From NCBI RefSeq assembly GCF_000374345.1, contig NZ_KB893988.1, forward strand, positions 1-64,000: a DNA stretch of 64,000 nucleotides, written 5' to 3'. The stretch's first letter is position 1; every line of letters begins with the position of its first letter. A program made the translations under genes and the position numbers. This stretch comes from Heyndrickxia acidiproducens DSM 23148. GTDB taxonomy: Bacteria; Bacillota; Bacilli; Bacillales; Bacillaceae_C. Below, piece after piece: positions 8,400-15,644 of the stretch. Below the pieces are notes generated by a model. That model was not told the DNA's origin and ran no database searches. It saw only the letters and a program-made list of their open reading frames with translations.

Positions 8400-9644
8400 A
8401 TGGATAAAATAAACAATAATCCCAAGGAGAATTGGTTACAGAACATTATTCTGTTTTTAAGTAGCCAAACCATTTCACTTTTTGGGTCGTCCCTGGTTCA
8501 ATATGCAATCATGTGGTATATAACACTAACAACAGAATCAGGTTTGATGATGACATTGTATATCATCTGCGGTTTTATTCCGACGTTTCTCTTATCCCCG
8601 GTTGCGGGAGTTTGGGCGGATCGCTATAACCGAAAAATACTGATTAGTTTAGCGGACGGACTGATAGCAATTGCAACTCTAATCCTTGCTATTCTCTTTT
8701 TAATGGGATTTGATGCGACATGGTTACTTTTTGTAATGGCAGCGATTCGTGCTTTTGGTACAGGAATTCAAACACCTGCCGTCGGGGCTATTTTGCCGCA
8801 AATTGTTCCAAAAGACAGGCTGACTAAGGTAAACGGAATAAATGGAAGTATTCAAGCCGTTATCATGTTCGTATCTCCAATGGTCAGTGCAGCCCTGCTA
8901 GCAATGGCTTCGATTGAAATTATATTTTTTATAGATGTCATTACGGCAGCAATTGCGATTTTCACGCTGCTTGCCTTTGTAAAAATTTCCGTACATGAAA
9001 AGGCGGCGGAAAAACAAACATCAAGCTACTTTAACGACTTTAAACAAGGATTACAATATATAAATCACCATGATTTTCTGAAAATATTTTTCCTGTTTTT
9101 TGCAGTTTTCTTTGTATTAATGGCGCCTGCAGCATTTTTGACACCATTGCAGGTTACACGCAGCTTTGGTGATGGCGTATGGCGGCTAACTGCGATTGAA
9201 ATTGCCTTCTCAATTGGCATGATGGCGGGCGGAGGCATGATCGCTTCCTGGGGAGGCTTTCAAAATAAAGTAAAAACCATGATGTTTTCAAGCCTCATGA
9301 TGGGCGTTTGTACATTTGCACTTGGTGTCGTTCCGGACTTTTGGATTTACTTATTTTTCATGGCTTTATTCGGAGTAGCAATGCCAATGATCAATACAAC
9401 GACAACTGTTTTATTACAGGAGAAAGTAGAAGAAGACTATTTAGGAAGAATTTTTGGTGTCATGGCAATGATTTCAACCTCGATGATGCCGATTGGAATG
9501 CTTATCTTCGGCCCAATCGCAGATATAATCAAAATAGAATGGCTGCTGATTGGAACTGGAATAGTTATGAACATATTAGCTATATTCGTAGGCCGAAACA
9601 AGGTATTAATTGAAGCGGGGAAACCTGCATCGACGGAATCTTAA
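8400..9644 (+). CDS. MFS efflux transporter (MefA-like, MFS_3)
   Basis: 414-residue major facilitator with twelve hydrophobic segments. The signature loop between helices 2 and 3 is GVWADRYNRKILI, and AAIRAFGTGIQTPAVGAILP follows in helix 4-5. This is typical of the MFS_3/enterobactin-exporter-like family that includes macrolide efflux pumps of Gram-positive bacteria. The central loop (VHEKAAEKQTSSYFNDFKQG) and the second half (TMMFSSLMMGVCTFALG) fit. The ribosome site is weak, but the ATG is the only start compatible with helix 1. Drug export is the family role; the substrate is unknown. Confidence 0.85.
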   Translation: MDKINNNPKENWLQNIILFLSSQTISLFGSSLVQYAIMWYITLTTESGLMMTLYIICGFIPTFLLSPVAGVWADRYNRKILISLADGLIAIATLILAILFLMGFDATWLLFVMAAIRAFGTGIQTPAVGAILPQIVPKDRLTKVNGINGSIQAVIMFVSPMVSAALLAMASIEIIFFIDVITAAIAIFTLLAFVKISVHEKAAEKQTSSYFNDFKQGLQYINHHDFLKIFFLFFAVFFVLMAPAAFLTPLQVTRSFGDGVWRLTAIEIAFSIGMMAGGGMIASWGGFQNKVKTMMFSSLMMGVCTFALGVVPDFWIYLFFMALFGVAMPMINTTTTVLLQEKVEEDYLGRIFGVMAMISTSMMPIGMLIFGPIADIIKIEWLLIGTGIVMNILAIFVGRNKVLIEAGKPASTES

Positions 9645-9863
9645 CCCAACGAGACGGGAGGACCGTAACTGGCTCCCGGTACATAAAAAAGGGAAAATGT
9701 AATCTTCATTCATATTAAAGTTAGCGCTAACAGCTTTGCCTGAAGCAGGAGCTGTATGCTGTCAAATTCGTTTGAAAGCCTGTGTTTGAATTTCCTTTGT
9801 CCGACTATTCTGCGGTTATTCAAGTTACTTTAACAAATATTTTTATTTGAGGGAGTATGATAA

Positions 9864-10466
9864 ATGCAAAACTGGATAATGAGTGTAATGGAAGATTTCG
9901 GATATATGGGTATTCTTCTCTTGATTGCTTTAGAGAATATCTTTCCACCTATTCCATCAGAAGTAATTTTAACATTTGGCGGTTTTATGACGATTCATAC
10001 AAGCCTAAGTGTTATAGGGGTTGTAACGGTTTCGACGATTGGATCAGTGCTTGGAGCCATCATCCTTTACGGGGTTGGGGCGATGATTGATATCAACAGG
10101 ATGGAAAAAATCATTGAGAAGTGGGGGCATATTCTCAGGGTAACAAAAGATGACCTCTATAAAGCAAATAACTGGTTCAATAAATATGGTTTATGGACAA
10201 TATTTCTTTGTCGTTTCATTCCGCTTATTAGAAGTCTCATTTCAATTCCTGCAGGCATGTCGCATATCAATTTTGGGCTCTTTCTTTTATTAACCACTCT
10301 GGGGACTTTTATTTGGAATGTTACTCTTGTAAGCATAGGGGTTGCTGTTGGAAACCAATGGGAAACGATCGTAGGTTATATGGACATATATTCTAATATA
10401 GTGTACGCCGTGTTAGCATTGTTATTGATTTCACTTGTCATTGTATGGATTCGAAAGAGATCGTAA
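9864..10466 (+). CDS. DedA family membrane protein
   Basis: 200-residue DedA/VTT-domain protein. The hallmarks are ENIFPPIPSEVILTFGGFMT near the N-terminus, GAIILYGVGAMID with a G-rich motif, and FLCRFIPLIRSLISIPAGMS, the conserved arginine/proline region of the family. The C-terminus is a final helix followed by WIRKRS. DedA proteins are inner-membrane proteins implicated in undecaprenyl phosphate and phospholipid translocation and in pH homeostasis. GAGGGAG lies 8 bases before the ATG. It has its own 200-base upstream region and no operon partner. Confidence 0.92.
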   Translation: MQNWIMSVMEDFGYMGILLLIALENIFPPIPSEVILTFGGFMTIHTSLSVIGVVTVSTIGSVLGAIILYGVGAMIDINRMEKIIEKWGHILRVTKDDLYKANNWFNKYGLWTIFLCRFIPLIRSLISIPAGMSHINFGLFLLLTTLGTFIWNVTLVSIGVAVGNQWETIVGYMDIYSNIVYAVLALLLISLVIVWIRKRS

Positions 10467-10549
10467 GCTCATTTAACGCATTTTTTTGGCATCTCCGGCA
10501 ACAATGTATATATCTATTTCTTATTCGTAACAACGCTAATCATTGGGCT

Positions 10550-10576
10550 CCATCAGTGGAAAATCACCACTGATGG
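10550..10576. terminator. Hairpin between convergent genes, related to a transposon-end hairpin at 18.5 kb
   Basis: CCATCAGTGG and CCACTGATGG form a perfect 10-bp stem with a 7-base loop. It is followed on the plus strand by AAGTTTCATTTATCTTT. It lies between the convergent DedA and AhpD-like genes and probably ends transcription. The same stem and trailing bases recur at 18489-18535. Confidence 0.6.
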
Positions 10577-10585
10577 AAGTTTCAT

Positions 10586-11002
10586 TTATCTTTGGTGCTC
10601 CCCTAGTTGCATTAGTGCACCAAAATATTGTGATGCTGTTGTGAAACAAATGAAAGCAATCAGCTCACTGATTTCCGTATCTGTTAAATACTCCTTCAAA
10701 ACCGCTGTTACATTTGGAGATGTTTGCCCTTTGCTCACAAGAAAAGCTTCAGCAAATCCGGTACATACAGCTGTTTTTTCATCGTAATCAGTCGGATTTG
10801 GTTTGCCTTTTGCCTTACAATAGAGGCAGCCATTTTTTTGTGCAAGTGTACGTCGAACTTCTTCTTTTAACCTCGCTGATAATTGACCATCATTTTCAAG
10901 TTCATTACCGAGTTTGTTCCAGTATTTCAGAATGGACTCATTATATCCCAGTAATTGTTGAAAGGGTGTGCTACCTCTTTCATGAAATGGTATCAGTGTC
11001 AT
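10586..11002 (-). CDS. Carboxymuconolactone decarboxylase (AhpD-like) family protein
   Basis: 138-residue all-helical protein of the CMD/AhpD family. The redox motif is visible as KNGCLYCKAKGK (CxxC), preceded by LSARLKEEVRRTLAQ and followed by the helix-forming C-terminal part (DTEISELIAFICFTTASQYF). AhpD-like proteins act as peroxidase partners or small thiol-redox enzymes. The start at 11002 is favoured because AGGAGGG lies 6 bases upstream; the ATG at 11008 abuts that site. It is divergent from an Lrp-type regulator, which probably controls it. Confidence 0.85.
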   Translation of the reverse strand: MTLIPFHERGSTPFQQLLGYNESILKYWNKLGNELENDGQLSARLKEEVRRTLAQKNGCLYCKAKGKPNPTDYDEKTAVCTGFAEAFLVSKGQTSPNVTAVLKEYLTDTEISELIAFICFTTASQYFGALMQLGEHQR

Positions 11003-11108
11003 GATCATCCCTCCTATAACTAGTGTAGAATAAAGCGTGCTGCTTTCACATATCGTTTTAAAGGTATATGATTGGTTTGGATTTCAAAATGGAAAGGAAT
11101 TTCAAGGA

Positions 11109-11519
11109 ATGGATTTCATTGATGAACAAATCATACGCGAATTGAAAGAAGATAGTCGCTTATCAATGAGCGAGCTAAGCAGACGTATTCATCTATCTGC
11201 CCCGGCCGTAAGAGAGCGGGTGCGACAATTAGAAGAGCAAGAAATAATTAAGCGCTATACAATTGAACTGAATCAAAAAAAGCTGGGATATCCAATTGAA
11301 GCCATCATTGAAGCGACCATTAAAAATAATCGTTATGAGGATTTTAAAAAGCAGATAGGTCATTATTCGAATGTTGAATTTTGTTATCGTATTGCTGGCG
11401 ATGCATGCTTTATGTTAAAAGCCCACTTCCAATCGTTTGAAGACGCGGAGCAATTTATTGATGATTTACAGTTATTCGCACATTCTAAAACGAACTTTAT
11501 TTTTTCAAAAGTTATCTAA
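11109..11519 (+). CDS. Lrp/AsnC family transcriptional regulator
   Basis: 136-residue regulator. The N-terminal helix-turn-helix reads DFIDEQIIRELKEDSRLSMS and SELSRRIHLSAPAVRERVRQ, with LEEQEIIKRYTIELNQKKLG linking to the C-terminal RAM (ligand-binding) domain (IEAIIEATIKNNRYEDFKKQ, VEFCYRIAGDACFMLKAHFQ). It is somewhat short but complete. The start at 11109 is set by the conserved first residues. It is divergent from the AhpD-like gene over a roughly 106-base region, so a local regulatory pair is likely. The ligand is unknown. Confidence 0.88.
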   Translation: MDFIDEQIIRELKEDSRLSMSELSRRIHLSAPAVRERVRQLEEQEIIKRYTIELNQKKLGYPIEAIIEATIKNNRYEDFKKQIGHYSNVEFCYRIAGDACFMLKAHFQSFEDAEQFIDDLQLFAHSKTNFIFSKVI

Positions 11520-11557
11520 AACTAGAGCGCTTATTAGAATAAGGTGGTATTAAAATT

Positions 11558-11615
11558 GCACATTATTCCAGAGCCTTTTTCCAAATGAATGCAGTACGCT
11601 CCCGGAACAATGTGC
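11558..11615. terminator. Long inverted repeat between lrp-like gene and yitT-like gene
   Basis: GCACATTATTCC (11558-11569) pairs with GGAACAATGTGC (11604-11615) with one mismatch, enclosing 34 bases. TTATTTT follows on the plus strand. It lies between convergent genes, so it is probably a terminator, although the large loop is unusual. Confidence 0.45.
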
Positions 11616-11620
11616 TTATT

Positions 11621-12493
11621 TTAATGAATATTGTTCTTTCTGAAATTCCCGCCCCTCACTTCTGCAACGTCATAAACTGTAACAAAAGATTTTGGGTCAA
11701 TTTCACTAATGATTTCCTTTAGTTTGGTTTCTTCCAAGCGGTTGATGACACAGGTGATTTCTTTGAATTTTTCGTGGGAGAATCCTCCATACACTTCGTT
11801 GAACGTTGCACTCCGGCCTAAGCGGTCACGTATTGCCTCCACTATTAGTTCAGGCTGCGTTGTGATAATTTTAAAGGTTTTAGAACCGCTTAAACCTTCT
11901 TCTACGATGTGAATGACTTTAGAAGCAATGAAGTAAGCAATTGCCGACAGAATTGCTCCTTGAAGGCCGAATACGAATGAGACAATGATAAACACAAATA
12001 TGTTTAAGAAAAGAATAAAGTCACTTGTCCCAAACGGTAATTTCCGGGCCAGCAGTACGGCAAGCATATCAATGCCATCCAATGCTCCGCCATTACGCAA
12101 AGCGAGCCCCATTCCAAAACCAATAATGATCCCTCCGGCAACCGTAATTAACAAAGTGTCCCCTTTAATAATGGCCGAAGTATCGTGAAATAAAGTAGTG
12201 CCCGCAGACAGTGAAACGATTCCGATGATCGAGAATAAAGAGAAGGTTTTTCCTATTTGCTGATAACCTAACCAGATAAATGGAATATTGATGATCGCGA
12301 TGAGCGCCCCCAGCGGCAGATCAAATAGTTTGGAAGCCACAATGCTCAGGCCGGTCACGCCTCCATCTGAAACATGGTTTGGGATCAATACGGTTTCCAA
12401 ACCGTATGCAGCGATAAATCCTCCAATAATGACGAGGAGCCCCCGCAATATCATTCTTAATTTATTGCTCTTTTGCTTCGTGTTTGTACCCAT
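11621..12493 (-). CDS. YitT family membrane protein
   Basis: 290-residue protein. The first 200 residues form five or six membrane helices with the DUF161 motifs GLETVLIPNHVSDGGVTGLS and NGGALDGIDMLAVLLARKLP. A cytoplasmic C-terminal DUF2179 domain follows (GLSGSKTFKIITTQPELIVE, then YGGFSHEKFKEITCVINRLE, ending near EVRGGNFRKNNIH). These multi-copy Bacillus membrane proteins have no settled function. The start at 12493 is chosen because GGAGAGAGGT lies just upstream and the membrane domain begins soon after. An upstream in-frame extension to 12562 is unsupported. Confidence 0.88.
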   Translation of the reverse strand: MGTNTKQKSNKLRMILRGLLVIIGGFIAAYGLETVLIPNHVSDGGVTGLSIVASKLFDLPLGALIAIINIPFIWLGYQQIGKTFSLFSIIGIVSLSAGTTLFHDTSAIIKGDTLLITVAGGIIIGFGMGLALRNGGALDGIDMLAVLLARKLPFGTSDFILFLNIFVFIIVSFVFGLQGAILSAIAYFIASKVIHIVEEGLSGSKTFKIITTQPELIVEAIRDRLGRSATFNEVYGGFSHEKFKEITCVINRLEETKLKEIISEIDPKSFVTVYDVAEVRGGNFRKNNIH

Positions 12494-12566
12494 ATCATAC
12501 CTCTCTCCATGTATTATTATATTATTAAGTGTATCACAAAAATTTATTTGTACTGTAGTCAAGTTG

Positions 12567-12680
12567 AAAATACAAACGGCTCAGGAAATTATTGGAAATA
12601 CAGACAAATACCTCGTCAATTTAGCGAAGGAGGGAGATGAAAATTTTTTCGGCAGGAAGATAAAAGCCAAGACGATTTAG
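12567..12680 (+). pseudogene. Short coding-like remnant
   Basis: From a TTG at 12567 the plus strand reads KIQTAQEIIGNTDKYLVNLA and KEGDENFFGRKIKAKTI before a stop at 12678-12680. The composition looks protein-like, but there is no ribosome site or recognised domain. It is probably the tail of a lost gene or a small hypothetical. The rest of 12494-12766 shows nothing else. Confidence 0.3.
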
Positions 12681-12766
12681 TTTCCCTGTTTTTTTGTCTC
12701 GTGTACTGTGCGATTAAAAATCACGGTTAAAGGGAATAACCTTATAAAAAGAATGAGGTGATGCTG

Positions 12767-13252
12767 ATGTCAAATTCAGAAAGATTTGATCAAAAAGAGT
12801 TGGAAAAGCTGCGGTCTTTAATAAAAGGGATCGATACTGCCATGCTGACAACGATGACAGACGAAGGCCTGGTTTCCCGCCCGATGAAAACCCAGGAAGT
12901 CGAGTTTGACGGGGACTTATGGTTTTTTACGAAAAAAGACACGGATAAGTTTCATGAAGTCCTGCAAAACCAGGAAGTCAATGTTGCCTATGCAGGAAAG
13001 TCTTATGTATCCGTGCGCGGGAAAGCAGAAATTGTGGAAAGTCTCGATAAAAAGAAAGAACTTTGGAATGCCGCCTATGAAAAACTGTTAAAAACAAGCT
13101 ACGATGACCCGAATGTTGTCCTGCTCAAAGTTGAGGTAGAATCTGCTGAATATTGGGAGTCCGGCAACCTTATGAAAATGGTGGTCCATCTTTTCAACCG
13201 GGCGGCGGGGAAGGAAAAGGATACGGCCAATATTAATCAAACGATTGATTAA
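12767..13252 (+). CDS. Pyridoxamine 5'-phosphate oxidase-fold protein (general stress protein 26 type)
   Basis: 161-residue split-barrel flavin-binding protein of the PPOX family, like B. subtilis YdaG/general stress protein 26. Motifs include IDTAMLTTMTDEGLVSRPMK, DGDLWFFTKKDTDKFHEV, NVAYAGKSYVSVRGKAEIVE and the late LLKVEVESAEYWES. It probably binds FMN or F420-like flavins, with an unknown substrate. GAGGTG precedes the ATG at 12767 by 6 bases; two upstream in-frame starts fit less well. The last codons (NINQTID) lie inside a perfect 12-bp inverted repeat, so coding and a possible regulatory palindrome overlap. Confidence 0.88.
   Translation: MSNSERFDQKELEKLRSLIKGIDTAMLTTMTDEGLVSRPMKTQEVEFDGDLWFFTKKDTDKFHEVLQNQEVNVAYAGKSYVSVRGKAEIVESLDKKKELWNAAYEKLLKTSYDDPNVVLLKVEVESAEYWESGNLMKMVVHLFNRAAGKEKDTANINQTID
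13233..13252. promoter_or_regulatory. Palindromic site TTAATCAAACGATTGATTAA
   Basis: It is embedded in a 12-bp inverted repeat (13229-13240 with 13245-13256) that spans the PPOX stop codon. It is 19/20 identical to the perfect palindrome at 18310-18329. The shape is like a TetR-family operator. It may also help end transcription. Confidence 0.4.
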
Positions 13253-13284
13253 TATTCAGGGCCATGTTCCTAAAAAAGGCAATA

Positions 13285-13313
13285 CAATACGATGGGGGCA
13301 GCCCATCGTATTG
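13285..13313 (+). terminator. Intrinsic terminator after the PPOX gene
   Basis: CAATACGATGGG pairs with CCCATCGTATTG (12-bp perfect stem, 5-base loop), followed by CTTCTTGTT. Confidence 0.7.
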
Positions 13314-13525
13314 CTTCTTGTTCCGGGAAAACGATGAAACTGGAGACAAGTAAGAGGAGGCTGCTGTGACATTTGAATTCAATACTCAAATCGCAGCCAC
13401 CCGAGTGGAAGATTACAGGGCCGGTATGGTATCCGTTGGCTTCCAGCAAAATCTGATCGCGCGGTCGATGAAATGTAAGCCGCAAAGTTCAATTTTACTT
13501 GTTCAGCAGGTGATAACGGATTCAA

Positions 13526-13993
13526 TCATTTTACTTTCGCTACGCCTAATGCAAAATGGCTCCAAAGTACATCTTCAATGAATTCAGCCTGGGATGCATC
13601 ACAGTCGACGATTAGGATGACCTCGGCGTGTTTTCCTCCCAATACTCTTTTGTTTTTTTTAACAACCAATTCCATAAAAAGACGAATAGCAAAGCCAAGG
13701 ACAAACCCGGAAACTGCACCGATCAGACCGCAATAAATCGGGCCCCAGGCTAATTTAAAGCCTATACTTGCTCCAATTACAGCAAAAGCAGTAGCAAGCC
13801 CCATACCAATATCAATAAGGGTTATGCCATCCGAGCGGTGCAGCGTATCAAAAATTTTACGGTCTTCTGCCCTATTATCCAGAGGGACAGCGAATATGTT
13901 TTCTTTTGGAATTCCTCTCTTTTCTAACGTTAAAACCGCCATCTCTAAAAACCCGTTGCATTCAAATGTTGAAAAAAACTGCAAATGGATCAC
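13526..13993 (-). CDS. Conserved hypothetical membrane protein
   Basis: 155-residue protein starting at GTG 13993, which overlaps the stop of the upstream gene (GTGA). The N-terminal part (VLTLEKRGIPKENIFAVPLD) looks like a small alpha/beta domain. Two glycine-rich membrane helices follow (IDIGMGLATAFAVIGASIGF, and GLIGAVSGFVLGFAIRLFME). The C-terminal part (GKHAEVILIVDCDASQAEFI) is again soluble. This layout resembles small Bacillus stress or spore membrane proteins, but I do not recognise a named family. It is translationally coupled to the TM2-like gene upstream. Confidence 0.65.
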   Translation of the reverse strand: MIHLQFFSTFECNGFLEMAVLTLEKRGIPKENIFAVPLDNRAEDRKIFDTLHRSDGITLIDIGMGLATAFAVIGASIGFKLAWGPIYCGLIGAVSGFVLGFAIRLFMELVVKKNKRVLGGKHAEVILIVDCDASQAEFIEDVLWSHFALGVAKVK

Positions 13994-14778
13994 TTCACTT
14001 TTTGTCCTTTTAATATTTGAAAATTCTCCGCCTGGTAATGCTCGGTTAAATGATTTCTTAACTCTTTTTCGAATAGTTTATTATTCTCAACTGTATTCGC
14101 ATAAGAATCATAAATTGCAAACCCATAGTGTGAGGGGATAAAAAGCAGCCATTCCGGATTTAAAACAGCGGTAGCTTCTTTTACTTTACCGAGTATCAAT
14201 AGCAAAATGGCTTCTTGAACATGCGAATAATAAAAAAATACGACCAACCCTGCGATTACAAATACACTAGTTAAAATCCTATGAATATAGAGATGACCTA
14301 AACCGGGGATAAACAATGACCACATCAAGGCAAGAATGGGATTTCGTTTATCCAGGTAGTTCATCTCTAAGGCGCCCAGTGCAAAAGTGTTGAAACGGTG
14401 CCCCTCCAGTTCGGCTAAAATATAAACCCTGTTCATATCTATTGTTGTCCGATAACTGTCCCAAATCCCGAAAAGGTAAACAGGAATATACATCAGAAGC
14501 CATCTTGTGTTTAATACTTCTTTTGCCATGTCTATATTCCCTTGAAAGGAATAAATCATGGAAGAATTAACATGTGCTTGAAGATTGATGATAACCTCCC
14601 AAATAAATAAAGCATATCCTCTAAGATATTTAGATAAAAGCATATGCCCGAAACCGGGGAATGCTGCGGACCACCATGCAATGATATAAGGATTTCTCAA
14701 ATGCAATTGTGTTGTCCCTAAAATACTCACATGGGCTTTATATCTTCTGGCGGTATTGTCATTTGTGTAGTTGTCCAT
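13990..14778 (-). CDS. Conserved membrane protein with two related membrane repeats
   Basis: 262-residue protein. Two related units open with RNPYIIAWWSAAFPGFGHML and RNPILALMWSLFIPGLGHLY, each a NP-x(5-8)-P-G-x-G-H motif as in TM2-like or DUF5683-like small membrane domains. A cytosolic stretch naming NRVYILAELEGHRFNTFALG lies between them. The ATG at 14778 is preferred over GTG 14787 because GAGGGTGG lies just upstream of it. It forms a two-gene operon with the next membrane protein. The function is unknown. Confidence 0.7.
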   Translation of the reverse strand: MDNYTNDNTARRYKAHVSILGTTQLHLRNPYIIAWWSAAFPGFGHMLLSKYLRGYALFIWEVIINLQAHVNSSMIYSFQGNIDMAKEVLNTRWLLMYIPVYLFGIWDSYRTTIDMNRVYILAELEGHRFNTFALGALEMNYLDKRNPILALMWSLFIPGLGHLYIHRILTSVFVIAGLVVFFYYSHVQEAILLLILGKVKEATAVLNPEWLLFIPSHYGFAIYDSYANTVENNKLFEKELRNHLTEHYQAENFQILKGQKVK

Positions 14779-14935
14779 TTTATCCACCCTCAGGATTGAT
14801 TGATAATAGATTTCCTAAAATCAGCTGTATTTATGCCTTTTTGTAATTCAATACATAGACCTGTTCATGAAAAGTGAAGAATAAGACGGATGCCGGAATA
14901 AAGTTCACAACATAAATGGTAATGGAGCATCAACG

Positions 14936-14965
14936 TTGACATAGTATACGGGGGGATGGTATATT
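14936..14965 (+). promoter_or_regulatory. csoR promoter with CsoR operator
   Basis: TTGACA (14936-14941) and TATATT (14960-14965) are 18 bases apart. Between and over the -10 lies TATAC-GGGGGGATG-GTATA (14945-14963), a GC-core inverted repeat of the type bound by copper-sensing CsoR. Binding would block the promoter until Cu(I) is bound. Confidence 0.75.
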
Positions 14966-14988
14966 ATGAATATAAAGGAGGCCAGGAG

Positions 14989-15330
14989 ATGGAGGAATTG
15001 GAAATGATGGATGCCCGGGCTGAAGCTTCCGTTTGCCCCGCCCACAGTGAACGTAAAAGCCACCATTCGGAAAAAGTGAAAAAGAACCTGGTCAGCAGGT
15101 TGAACCGTATTGAAGGGCAGGTAAGAGGAGTAAAAGGCCTCATCGAAAAAGATACATATTGCGATGATGTCATTACCCAAATCGCTGCCATCCAATCAGC
15201 CTTAAACGGCGTGTCTAAGATCTTGCTTGAGGGCCACTTGAAAAATTGTGTACTGGACCGGATTCAAGAAGGGGACCTGGATGTGCTGGATGAATTTTTG
15301 GTGACCATACAAAAAACAATGAGAAAATAA
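14989..15330 (+). CDS. csoR: Copper-sensing transcriptional repressor CsoR
   Basis: 113-residue all-helical DUF156 (CsoR/RcnR) repressor. The copper ligands of the CsoR type are present: Cys in KDTYCDDVITQ, then His and Cys in LEGHLKNCVLD. The opening helix LVSRLNRIEGQVRGVKGLIE is the family signature. The N-terminal tail has extra Cys/His (SVCPAHSERKSHH). AAAGGAGG lies upstream of the ATG at 14989. It is first in the csoR-copZ-copA cluster and is autoregulated by the operator in its promoter. Confidence 0.95.
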   Translation: MEELEMMDARAEASVCPAHSERKSHHSEKVKKNLVSRLNRIEGQVRGVKGLIEKDTYCDDVITQIAAIQSALNGVSKILLEGHLKNCVLDRIQEGDLDVLDEFLVTIQKTMRK

Positions 15331-15344
15331 AGGAGAGATTGATG

Positions 15345-15551
15345 ATGGAAAAAGTAACATTAAACGTACAAGGCATGTCTTGCGAACATTGTGTAAAAGC
15401 AGTTAAAGGAAGCGTCGGCGAATTGGCAGGCGTCAAGAGCGTAGACGTCCATTTATCAGAAGGTAAAGTGGATGTTGAATTCGACCCGAATGAAGTCGCG
15501 CTTGATAAAGTAAAAGAAACAATTGAAGACCAAGGCTATGAAGTAGCGTAA
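15345..15551 (+). CDS. copZ: Copper chaperone CopZ
   Basis: 68-residue heavy-metal-associated domain. The copper motif is GMSCEHC (residues 10-16) in MEKVTLNVQGMSCEHCVKAV, and the end EDQGYEVA is typical of Bacillus CopZ, which delivers Cu(I) to CopA. ATG 15345 matches the usual N-terminus; ATG 15342 and TTG 15339 are also in frame behind AAGGAGAG. It follows csoR by 14 bases and is separated from copA by a terminator. Confidence 0.95.
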   Translation: MEKVTLNVQGMSCEHCVKAVKGSVGELAGVKSVDVHLSEGKVDVEFDPNEVALDKVKETIEDQGYEVA

Positions 15552-15566
15552 ATTCATACAGAACGG

Positions 15567-15598
15567 GGCTGTGCTTTCGGGCACGCTCTCTTTTTTCA
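15567..15598 (+). terminator. Terminator between copZ and copA
   Basis: A GC-rich hairpin around GTGCTTTCGGGCAC (extended GGGCTGTGC with GCACGCTCT, one mismatch) is followed by CTTTTTT. Confidence 0.6.
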
Positions 15599-15605
15599 AA
15601 GAAAT

Positions 15606-15624
15606 ATACCTATCCAGGGTATAA
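15606..15624 (+). promoter_or_regulatory. Second CsoR-type operator before copA
   Basis: TATACC-TATCCAG-GGTATA: 6-bp arms with a 7-base spacer, similar in arm sequence to the csoR promoter box. It sits after the copZ terminator and 21 bases before the copA start, overlapping a possible -10 (TATAAA 15621-15626). This suggests copA has its own CsoR-regulated promoter. Confidence 0.6.
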
Positions 15625-15644
15625 AGAGGTCGGGAGGTAAGGAT

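Noticed and set aside
13366..13581. Plus-strand ORF starting GTG behind AGGAGGC
   Set aside because: The ribosome site is good, but the frame overlaps the end of a better supported minus-strand gene and the protein has no recognisable features; at most a remnant.
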